In this document: in pieces, positions 33,128 through 40,406 of the stretch | Layout of the letters: the number at the start of each line of letters is the position of its first letter | Position numbering within the stretch: position 1 is the first letter of the stretch | NCBI GenBank assembly: GCA_903875345.1 | Contig: CAIQVS010000305.1 | Location: forward strand, 1 to 40,406 | DNA: 40,406 bases | Source: an uncultured Pseudomonadota bacterium | GTDB lineage: Bacteria > Pseudomonadota > Alphaproteobacteria > UBA9219 | Direction of reading: 5' to 3' | Program-made: the position numbers and the translations under genes | The notes under the pieces: model-generated | The model's input: the letters and a program-made list of their open reading frames with translations, nothing else | The model's database searches: none | What the model was told of the DNA's origin: nothing

Positions 33128-33814
33128 ATGGCGGAGTCACTGTTTTCGTATTTGCGCTTTGTCCGCTCTCATCCTTTCTCGATCATGGCATTGAGCAACA
33201 TCGTTGGCGATCTGTGCTATCTCGGTTTCGCCTTCGACGCCGCAGGTTTCGTCAGCATTCCTAAACTCGGCGGCGCTTTGTGCGCCATGCTGGCGCACAT
33301 CCTACTGTTGGCCTATGGCGACGATTACGCGCATGCCGTCGCCTCTGAACCGGGGCGGCTTTCAGCTGTGTTCTTTTTGTTGCGTCGTTGGGCGCAAACC
33401 CTAACCGGCTTGCTGCCGAATTGGGCGCTGAAAGTCACACAAAACAAACCCGTCGGTCTGCCCTTCCTGATGTTGAGCATGAACGGCGTGGGCTTCGTGG
33501 TCGACAGTTTGTTGCGGCTTAACCGGCCTAACAATCTTGCGATGCTTGATCAGATTATTATGGGCGTGTTCATATCCCTCGGCACCGCCTTCTTCGCGGC
33601 TGCCGATTATGTTTCAAGCCAAAAACAAGCGGATTTCCTTACCAAGCTGGCACCCTCAACACTTGGGTGCGCTTCCGCCGCCAATATCGCACTGGCGGCA
33701 CTGACCCTCAACCCGTTCATCATCCTTTCCACCCTTGTCTTCGCTTTATCCAATCTTGCCGGATTTTTCACCCGCTTGAATAAGGCAAAAGACCGCCCCC
33801 ATGCGACGGCATGA
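33128..33814 (+). CDS. Multi-pass membrane protein of unknown function
   Basis: The 228-residue protein begins MAESLFSYLRFVRSHPFSIM, 8 bp after the crotonase gene. I see about six hydrophobic segments, for example LGGALCAMLAHILLLAYGDD, FLMLSMNGVGFVVDSLL, IIMGVFISLGTAFFAAADYV and a C-terminal pair (ANIALAALTLNPFIILSTLV). No signature motif identifies it, and no signal peptide is apparent. Tight spacing suggests co-transcription with the crotonase gene. Confidence 0.72.
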   Translation: MAESLFSYLRFVRSHPFSIMALSNIVGDLCYLGFAFDAAGFVSIPKLGGALCAMLAHILLLAYGDDYAHAVASEPGRLSAVFFLLRRWAQTLTGLLPNWALKVTQNKPVGLPFLMLSMNGVGFVVDSLLRLNRPNNLAMLDQIIMGVFISLGTAFFAAADYVSSQKQADFLTKLAPSTLGCASAANIALAALTLNPFIILSTLVFALSNLAGFFTRLNKAKDRPHATA

Positions 33815-33880
33815 TTTTGCCTTTTTCGCATCCCTCTTGAACCCTTGCTTTAACTTCGCTAAGACCCTCTACTTGGATAG

Positions 33881-34948
<1,068 letters not shown>

Positions 34949-34980
34949 AACCACGACCACGAACCCTAACGAGTGAAACA

Positions 34981-35295
34981 ATGCATATTTTCTGTACCGA
35001 CATGGAAGGCAAGGAACACAAGCTTCAGGCGACCGAGGAATGGAGCGTGATGGAGATCATCCGCGAAGGCGGCATCCCCATTCTGGCGCAATGCGGCGGT
35101 TCCTGCGCTTGCGCAACATGCCACGTCTACGTTGATCCGGCATGGAAAGACAAGTTGCCCGAACCTAATGAAGAAGAAATCGGCATGCTTGACGGTGCTT
35201 TTGAGGTCAATGAAAATTCACGCTTGGCTTGTCAGATGATTTTCAATGAAAAGCTCAACGGGCTTAAAATCAAATTGGCTCCCGGATCCGTGTGA
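34981..35295 (+). CDS. 2Fe-2S ferredoxin, adrenodoxin type
   Basis: A 104-residue electron carrier with the cluster ligands Cys38-x5-Cys44-x2-Cys47 and Cys84 (AQCGGSCACATCHVYV, then NSRLACQM). An extra Cys42 lies inside the ligand loop. The acidic recognition helix PEPNEEEIGMLDGA is present. The isc genes that often accompany such ferredoxins are absent; its neighbours are its probable reductase (upstream) and the zeta-subunit homologue (downstream, 8 bp). Confidence 0.95.
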   Translation: MHIFCTDMEGKEHKLQATEEWSVMEIIREGGIPILAQCGGSCACATCHVYVDPAWKDKLPEPNEEEIGMLDGAFEVNENSRLACQMIFNEKLNGLKIKLAPGSV

Positions 35296-35303
35296 GGCAC
35301 CTG

Positions 35304-35633
35304 ATGGACGAGCTTGCTAACCGTGAAAAGGCGTTCGAAAAGAAATTTGAGCTTGATGAAGAACAAAAATTCAAGACATCCAGTCGTGCAGCGCGGTTGT
35401 TCGGCCTTTGGGTGGCAGAACAAATGGGGCTAAAAGGCAGCGAAGCCGAAGCTTATGCCCGCAATGTCGTCGTTCCTATCACGGTGCAGTCTGGACACGA
35501 ACATATGGTTACAAAAGTTGAACAGGATTTGCGGGACAAGGGTGTAAGCTTGGAGCGGCGTAATCTTGAGAAGGAATTCGACCAACATCGCACGAGGGCG
35601 CAATCACAGATCGCTGAACACATGAACAACTAG
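35304..35633 (+). CDS. F1-ATPase inhibitor zeta-subunit homologue (DUF1476)
   Basis: In Paracoccus the zeta subunit blocks ATP hydrolysis by F1 through its N-terminal segment. From ATG 35304, with GAGG at 8-nt spacing, the protein has 109 residues: MDELANREKAFEKKFELDEE, then FKTSSRAARLFGLWVAEQMG and EAEAYARNVVVPI match PF07345 throughout, including the four-helix body. A GTG at 35292 would overlap the ferredoxin gene. It marks the genome as alphaproteobacterial. ATP synthase genes are not in the window. Confidence 0.9.
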   Translation: MDELANREKAFEKKFELDEEQKFKTSSRAARLFGLWVAEQMGLKGSEAEAYARNVVVPITVQSGHEHMVTKVEQDLRDKGVSLERRNLEKEFDQHRTRAQSQIAEHMNN

Positions 35634-35653
35634 CACCAGCATTGGAACAATGA

Positions 35654-36631
35654 ATGCCCCAGACCCATACCACAAAAGTTCTTATCATCGGCGCGGGGCC
35701 AGCCGGATACACAGCGGGTATATATGCGGCACGCGCAAGCTTGAGCCCCATTCTCGTGCAAGGAATGCAACCCGGCGGCCAACTGACCATTACAACCGAT
35801 GTCGAAAATTATCCCGGCTTCGCTGAGACTATTCAGGGTCCGTGGTTGATGGAGCAAATGCTGGCGCAAGCGACCAATGTTGGAACAGACGTCGTTTTTG
35901 ATACGATCAGCGAGGTTGACTTCAACCGCCCCCCCTTTGTCTGCAAGGCGGATTCCGGAGACACCTTCATTGCAGACACCGTCATCATCGCAACAGGAGC
36001 TCAAGCACGCTGGCTTGGACTTGAAAGCGAAAAAAAATTTCAAGGATTCGGCGTTTCGGGTTGCGCCACTTGTGATGGTTTCTTTTTTCGTGGCAAAGAC
36101 GTTTGTGTTATTGGCGGCGGCAATACGGCACTGGAAGAAGCGCTCTATCTCACAAATCATGCATCTAAAGTCATACTTATCCATCGTCGCAACGCTTTTC
36201 GTGGCGAGAAAATTTTACAGGAGCGTGTTGCGAAACATCCCAAAATTTCGATCATATGGGACAGCGTAGTTGAGGAAATTCGGGGCACTGAAACGCCAAC
36301 CTTGGCTGTCACAGGCGCTCGGCTTCGCAACCTCAAAACCGGGGACGAACAGGTTATCTCCGCGCAGGGGATTTTCATCGCTATTGGGCATCATCCGGCA
36401 ACGGCGATCTTCAAAGGCAAGGTCGTCTTGGATGAATCTGGCTATATACTGACCAAGCCAGATTCGACTGCGACCAGCGTGCCGGGCGTTTTTGCGGCCG
36501 GGGACGTGAAAGATAGGGTTTTTCGTCAAGCCGTAACGGCGGCAGGCATGGGGTGCATGGCTGCTCTGGAAGCTGAAAAGTGGCTGGCGGCGCAAGAAGA
36601 TCGGTCCCAGCCTCTAGCTGTTAACGGGTAA
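35654..36631 (+). CDS. trxB: Thioredoxin reductase
   Basis: TrxB reduces thioredoxin with NADPH. The 325-residue protein has FAD motif IIGAGPAGYTAGIYAARA (11-28), GGQLTITTDVENYPGF, the redox-active CATC (137-140) in VSGCATCDGFFFRG, the NADPH motif VIGGGNTALEEALYL with the HRRNAFRGE loop, and the final FAD motif GVFAAGDVKDRVFRQAVTAA. The start is 20 bp after the zeta-homologue gene, and the PH-domain gene follows 5 bp downstream. Confidence 0.96.
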   Translation: MPQTHTTKVLIIGAGPAGYTAGIYAARASLSPILVQGMQPGGQLTITTDVENYPGFAETIQGPWLMEQMLAQATNVGTDVVFDTISEVDFNRPPFVCKADSGDTFIADTVIIATGAQARWLGLESEKKFQGFGVSGCATCDGFFFRGKDVCVIGGGNTALEEALYLTNHASKVILIHRRNAFRGEKILQERVAKHPKISIIWDSVVEEIRGTETPTLAVTGARLRNLKTGDEQVISAQGIFIAIGHHPATAIFKGKVVLDESGYILTKPDSTATSVPGVFAAGDVKDRVFRQAVTAAGMGCMAALEAEKWLAAQEDRSQPLAVNG

Positions 36632-36636
36632 GAGAC

Positions 36637-37149
36637 ATGTCCTACGTTGCCAAAATATTACTCCCGGGCGAACAGGTTCTAGGCGTTGCAGTTCTGCACT
36701 GGATCATGTACCTGCGCGGCTTGGCTATCACCGGCGTTGGGGGGCTTCTCGGCTTCTTCAGCCGTGATCTGACCGAATTATTGTTTGGCACTCAAATCGC
36801 TGATGATTACGCTCGCGCCGTAACGATCACGGCTACGGTCGTCGTAGCCTATGGCGTTATCATGCTGATCGGAGCTTTTGTCCGTCAGCTATCAACGGAG
36901 ATTGTTGTTACCGATCAACGTCTGATCGCCAAATACGGCGTCATTGCCCGTACCACCTATGAAATCATGGCCAATCGCATAACCGGCGCGAACTTTGACC
37001 AGACTGTCATGGGACGTCTCCTGAATTATGGCACAATCTGGGTTCACGGTGCAGGCGGCGAGGTTTCCCCCATCCACAACGTATCTGAACCGCAGGTTTT
37101 CTACCGGGCGCTCATCGGTGTTCTCGAGCGTTTTCAGCCGCATCGTTAA
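36637..37149 (+). CDS. Membrane protein with bacterial PH domain
   Basis: A 170-residue protein with a helical hairpin in the membrane (about 18-45, WIMYLRGLAITGVGGLLGFF, and 62-88, ITATVVVAYGVIMLIGAF), followed by a bPH2-type domain: TEIVVTDQRLIAKYGVIART, TYEIMANRITGANFDQTVMG and GTIWVHGAGG. Such proteins are common in the inner membrane; their role is unknown. It begins 5 bp after trxB, so it is probably co-transcribed. Confidence 0.83.
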   Translation: MSYVAKILLPGEQVLGVAVLHWIMYLRGLAITGVGGLLGFFSRDLTELLFGTQIADDYARAVTITATVVVAYGVIMLIGAFVRQLSTEIVVTDQRLIAKYGVIARTTYEIMANRITGANFDQTVMGRLLNYGTIWVHGAGGEVSPIHNVSEPQVFYRALIGVLERFQPHR

Positions 37150-37171
37150 TGCAATCTTCCGAAAATCTTGC

Positions 37172-37198
37172 TTGTCCCTCGTGTGACAGGCTTATATG
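37172..37198 (+). promoter_or_regulatory. Weak candidate promoter of the tRNA
   Basis: TATATG (37193-37198) lies 22 bp before the tRNA. TTGTCC is 15 nt upstream of it, and TTGCTT (37168-37173) is 19 nt upstream. Spacing is imperfect for both. Confidence 0.3.
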
Positions 37199-37220
37199 CT
37201 TACCGTCTGTCGGCGAAGTT

Positions 37221-37296
37221 GGGCCTGTAGTTCAGCGGTTAGAACGCACCGCTCATAACGGTGTTGTCGCAGGTTCGAATCCTGCCGGGCCCACCA
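37221..37296 (+). tRNA. tRNA, anticodon CAT, probably tRNA-Ile2
   Basis: All arms fold: acceptor GGGCCTG/CGGGCCC (one G-T), D stem GTTC/GAAC, anticodon stem CACCG/CGGTG with loop CTCATAA, T stem GCAGG/CCTGC with loop TTCGAAT, discriminator A and an encoded CCA. Anticodon CAT allows initiator Met, elongator Met or Ile2. The acceptor pairs 1-72 as G-C, ruling against the initiator mismatch. C4-G69 and C5-G68, known TilS determinants, together with the CTCATAA loop favour tRNA-Ile2, whose C34 TilS turns to lysidine to read AUA. Confidence 0.9.
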
Positions 37297-37341
37297 TTCT
37301 GGCATGAAACTGGGCATTTGGTGTTGCCCGTTGATATGCCC

Positions 37342-38667
37342 TTAGCCGGCACCAAGAATCTTCGTCAACCGTGCATAACCCGAGGCCAGATCCGCGCGCT
37401 CTTCCTTGCCTTGCCGCATAAACTCCTCAAGCGGAGTATAAAAATTCATCGCTTCGTCGACTTCCTTGTTGCTGCCCTTGCGGTAAGCGCCAAGACGGAT
37501 CATCTCGGCCATGTTTTCATAGGCGGCAAGATGACGCCTCGCCTGATTGACAATAACGTTTTCGGCGTCGTTGTTACAGGCTGGCATGGTACGCGAAATG
37601 CTGCGCAGAACATTGACCGCCGGATAGCGTCCCCGCTCGGCAATCGACCGATCCAGTACAATGTGACCGTCGAGAATACCGCGCGTCGCATCGGCAATCG
37701 GCTCGTTATGATCATCACCATCCACCAGAACCGTGAATAGGCCAGTAATGCTGCCACTTCCCGTAACACCAGGTCCCGCACGTTCTAGCAATTTGGGCAA
37801 TTCGGCAAAGGTGGTGGGCGGATAACCCTTGGTCGTCGGCGGCTCACCTGCCGCAAGGCCGATCTCGCGCTGCGACATGGCGAAACGCGTCACGCTGTCC
37901 ATCAGGCACAGCACATTCTTGCCCTGATCGCGGAAATACTCGGCGACGGCGAGCGTCATATACGCCGCCTGCCGCCGCATCAACGGCGCTTCGTCCGAGG
38001 TCGCCACAACCACCACGCTGCGAGCCAACCCTTCTGGGCCAAGATCGTCGTGGATAAATTCCTGCACCTCGCGTCCACGTTCGCCGATCAAGCCGATGAC
38101 CGAAACATCCGCCGAAGTATAACGTGCAATCATCGACATCAGCACCGACTTGCCAACGCCAGATCCAGCAAAAATGCCCATGCGCTGCCCCTGACAACAG
38201 GTCAGGAAAGTGTTCAGGGCGCGAACGCCAAGATCGAGTTTCCCTTCAACCCGGTTGCGCTTGTGCGCGGGTGGTGGCGGGCTGCGAATTGCCTGCGGAA
38301 TGGTTCCGAGGGGTAAAATCCCACGGCTATCGATCGGTTCGCCTAGAGCATTAATCACTCGGCCAAGCCACGCTACTGTCGGTGAGACTATCGGTTGGGA
38401 TTCGGCAACATCAACCTTACACCCCAACCCCACCCCCTCCAACGGCGCAAAAGGCAAGAGCAAGGCTTTGCCATCGCGAAAGCCGACCACCTCGCACAAA
38501 ACCTGCCGATCACCGCGCGCCGTAACATGGCAACGCCCCCCAACAGAGAGATGTCGCTCAATGCCAGCGACCTCGATCAGCAACCCTTGCACGCCCGTCA
38601 CGCGCCCATAAACCCGGACAGCGGGTATTTGGTCGATACGATTAACAAGTTGATCAATATCGGGCAT
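37342..38667 (-). CDS. fliI: Flagellum-specific ATP synthase FliI
   Basis: FliI is the export-gate-associated ATPase of the flagellar type III system. The 441-residue protein shows Walker A GSGVGKS (168-174), [20 protein letters not shown], Walker [21 protein letters not shown] and the family stretch [20 protein letters not shown]. It has the FliI-type C-terminus rather than that of F1 beta. No other flagellar gene adjoins it; fliJ is 6.3 kb away on the other strand. It converges with the upstream tRNA transcript. Confidence 0.95.
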   Translation of the reverse strand: MPDIDQLVNRIDQIPAVRVYGRVTGVQGLLIEVAGIERHLSVGGRCHVTARGDRQVLCEVVGFRDGKALLLPFAPLEGVGLGCKVDVAESQPIVSPTVAWLGRVINALGEPIDSRGILPLGTIPQAIRSPPPPAHKRNRVEGKLDLGVRALNTFLTCCQGQRMGIFAGSGVGKSVLMSMIARYTSADVSVIGLIGERGREVQEFIHDDLGPEGLARSVVVVATSDEAPLMRRQAAYMTLAVAEYFRDQGKNVLCLMDSVTRFAMSQREIGLAAGEPPTTKGYPPTTFAELPKLLERAGPGVTGSGSITGLFTVLVDGDDHNEPIADATRGILDGHIVLDRSIAERGRYPAVNVLRSISRTMPACNNDAENVIVNQARRHLAAYENMAEMIRLGAYRKGSNKEVDEAMNFYTPLEEFMRQGKEERADLASGYARLTKILGAG

Positions 38668-38794
38668 AAACTGAAGATCGGTGGTAAGGGTTGAACTCTG
38701 GAAACGACTCTAACAAATTTTTTGCCCTGTGTCCTAACTCATCGTGAACGTGTTAGCCTTGTTCCTCCGTTTAATCCGAATCCCAGCCACCCCC

Positions 38795-39427
38795 ATGTCT
38801 GAAAAAAAATTTGAAATTCTTCAGCGCGAGACGCTCTTTCAGGGGTATTTCCGCGTTGATCGCTATGATGTCCGTCACGAAAAATTCGATGGCAGTTGGA
38901 GCGATCCTTTTTCCCGCGAAGTTTTTGAGCGTGGCCGTGGCGTCGCAGGAGTTCTACTTTTCGACCCCCAGCATGACAAAGTCGTCCTAGTCGAACAATT
39001 CCGTGCCGGAACGCTGTCACGGGGCGATAACAATCCATGGTTGATCGAAATGGTTCTCGGCATGATCGATACGGGTGAATCGCCGGAACAGGCCGCTCGG
39101 CGCGAAGCTCTGGAAGAGGCAGGTTGTACCGTTATCGAACTTCAGCCGATTGCCACATGTTACTCAAGCCCCGGCGGCACATCGGAACATATCCACCTAT
39201 TCGTAGGACGCGCTTCGGCACCTAAAGACGGGGAAATTTTTGGCATAGCCAACGAACATGAAGACATCCGAGTCCATGTATTGGATGCAACCCGCGCCAT
39301 CGGTCTGCTATACGCCAACAAGATACGCGATGCCCAAACGCTGATCGCCCTGCAATGGTTTGCCATGCATCACACCGAGCTGCGCAGTCGTTGGCTTGTC
39401 AGCGACGTTGGCACACCAATTATTTAG
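38795..39427 (+). CDS. Nudix hydrolase, ADP-ribose pyrophosphatase type
   Basis: A 210-residue protein from ATG 38795. The full Nudix box [20 protein letters not shown] followed by AGC (89-111) fits GX5EX7REUXEEXGU. The preceding PWLIEMVLG and the [11 protein letters not shown] loop (with the acidic metal site) resemble NudF-type ADP-ribose pyrophosphatases, which are dimeric and split ADP-ribose to AMP and ribose 5-phosphate. A GTG at 38744 would add a hydrophobic N-terminus and is less likely. It overlaps the end of ygfZ by 8 bp, convergently. Confidence 0.9.
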   Translation: MSEKKFEILQRETLFQGYFRVDRYDVRHEKFDGSWSDPFSREVFERGRGVAGVLLFDPQHDKVVLVEQFRAGTLSRGDNNPWLIEMVLGMIDTGESPEQAARREALEEAGCTVIELQPIATCYSSPGGTSEHIHLFVGRASAPKDGEIFGIANEHEDIRVHVLDATRAIGLLYANKIRDAQTLIALQWFAMHHTELRSRWLVSDVGTPII

Positions 39428-40259
39428 GCACGACTTGCAGAACGGCGTTTCCACAAATGAGCCTTGGGGTGTGATTTCCCATTTCGGCAATTTCGCATCT
39501 CAGCAAGGCAAGTCCCATGTCGCCACAATGACTGCGCATATCGCCAACCTCCTCACCATCCAGCATGATAGGGGCTCCAGTCTCAGGCGGTGCGCCAGAA
39601 ATTATCACGGGATAAAGCCGTTTTTTAACGAGTCCTCGATGACACATACGCGCCGTTAGTTCTTGTCCGACATAGCACCCCTTCGTCCAACTGATACCAT
39701 TCAGCAGATCGAAATTGCCCTCCGGCAAGTTCGATTTCCCAATTTCCATATCACGGCTGCCATCGGGCGCTCCCAAGCCGATGCGTAGCCGGTCATAATC
39801 TCCGAAATGACTGTCTTCCGAACAATTGGATAAAGACCCTTTCCGAAGCAACAATCGCCAACCCAGCTTGGAATGCCGTGGGTCAACCGCCGCAGCAACA
39901 ATCGAATCCGATGCAATAAAAAATCTATCTTCGTCTCCCCATGCGGCGCATACGTCAAAATCACCGGCAGAATTTACCAGCGCAATCTTGGCGCGTAATT
40001 TGTATGAGGAAAGCCTTTTCAACAAATCCTCAGCCCGGGCCGTCTCACAATCGATTAGGAATGCGTCATCGACCTCATGAACGAACATATCATGCAAGAA
40101 TTTTCCTTGCGGCGTAAGCAAAGCGGCATAAATGGGTTTAGAGGGCGCGCAAATATTAATATCGTTGCTAATCAATCCCTGCAAAAATGATCGCCGGTCT
40201 TCGCCGGAAAGGCGAATCACGCTACGCTGCAACAAATGGCAAAAGTTCGCGCGTTCCAT
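39420..40259 (-). CDS. ygfZ: Folate-binding Fe-S cluster protein YgfZ
   Basis: YgfZ (IBA57 family) uses tetrahydrofolate to help maintain or build certain 4Fe-4S enzymes. The signature [12 protein letters not shown] starts at residue 193 with the essential Cys. The N-terminal part reads [20 protein letters not shown], typical of the family. From ATG 40259 there are 279 residues. The frame stays open to 40397, which would add 46 residues not found in the family. The C-terminal domain is present. No ribosome site is obvious. Confidence 0.92.
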   Translation of the reverse strand: MERANFCHLLQRSVIRLSGEDRRSFLQGLISNDINICAPSKPIYAALLTPQGKFLHDMFVHEVDDAFLIDCETARAEDLLKRLSSYKLRAKIALVNSAGDFDVCAAWGDEDRFFIASDSIVAAAVDPRHSKLGWRLLLRKGSLSNCSEDSHFGDYDRLRIGLGAPDGSRDMEIGKSNLPEGNFDLLNGISWTKGCYVGQELTARMCHRGLVKKRLYPVIISGAPPETGAPIMLDGEEVGDMRSHCGDMGLALLRCEIAEMGNHTPRLICGNAVLQVVPK

Positions 40260-40379
40260 ATTTTGATTGTGACGCAGCCAAAGGATGCTTCTTACCACCC
40301 CATGATTTTCAGTGGTGCTAACGAATCGTTCACAAGTTATTGATTCAAAGGCTTCTTTCAATTTTTGAAGGAGGCGTTG

Positions 40380-40406
40380 GTGGGAACGGTTGAGCATTTG
40401 GCGAAG
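40380..40406 (+). CDS. Possible start of a plus-strand gene at the right edge
   Basis: AAGGAGG (near 40368-40374) is followed at 5 nt by a GTG at 40380 that opens a frame to the window end (MGTVEHLAK). The ribosome site is strong and the gene would diverge from ygfZ. Only nine codons are visible, so this is tentative. Confidence 0.3.

Noticed and set aside
37312-37329. GGGCA/TGCCC hairpin after the tRNA as a terminator
   Set aside because: The stem is only 5 bp, with no T-run on either strand.

Overview
The window reads as chromosomal DNA of an alphaproteobacterium, flagellated or of flagellated ancestry, with a Gram-negative envelope. Pointers are a homologue of the alphaproteobacterial F1-ATPase zeta subunit (35304-35633), Bpt leucyl-transferase, the rpsT-dnaA gene order, a TrxR-like ferredoxin-NADP reductase beside an adrenodoxin-type ferredoxin, FliI with an alphaproteobacterial-style FliJ, and L25 of the long CTC type. 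I cannot place it below class with confidence.

Layout. 1-650 holds remains of two IS5-family transposases; one has a correctly phased A AAA AAG slippery site and a premature TAG. 641-952 holds two tiny minus-strand ORFs, one of them a 21-residue Lys/Ala/Thr peptide with a perfect Shine-Dalgarno, separated by a long hairpin. 1395-6909: YbiO-like MscS channel, then a minus-strand run ispE, SNase-like protein, bpt, and a divergent YmdB-type phosphoesterase. 6919-11772 (minus): prs, rplY, pth, ychF and an MFS transporter. 12054-15285: rpsT, a 473-bp leader, dnaA, then a two-gene operon of unknown proteins closed by a strong terminator. 15286-19845: prepilin peptidase, murJ, trpS and an MFS transporter. 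19849-27196: rnhA, a kinase-like protein with a damaged P-loop, a family 9 glycosyltransferase, PBP1A, ppa, mltG, a secreted peptidoglycan-binding protein and a small secreted unknown. 27272-32184: glmU, gph, a DUF3108 protein, fliJ and an unknown 371-residue protein. 32334-37296 (plus): crotonase-fold protein, membrane protein, ferredoxin reductase, ferredoxin, zeta-subunit homologue, thioredoxin reductase, PH-domain membrane protein and a tRNA with anticodon CAT. 37342-40406: fliI, a Nudix hydrolase and ygfZ.

How the parts fit. Most genes are housekeeping. Cell-wall work is over-represented: GlmU supplies UDP-GlcNAc, MurJ flips lipid II, PBP1A polymerises it, MltG ends strands and a PG_binding_1 protein binds the product. 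A redox block (reductase, ferredoxin, TrxB) is linked with the zeta-subunit homologue, and YgfZ (Fe-S maintenance) lies nearby. The window is mostly ordinary. The parts I could not explain are the 641-952 mini-gene locus, the dnaA leader and downstream pair, the prepilin peptidase start pressed against a terminator, and several family members lacking expected catalytic residues (SNase-like, crotonase, kinase-like).
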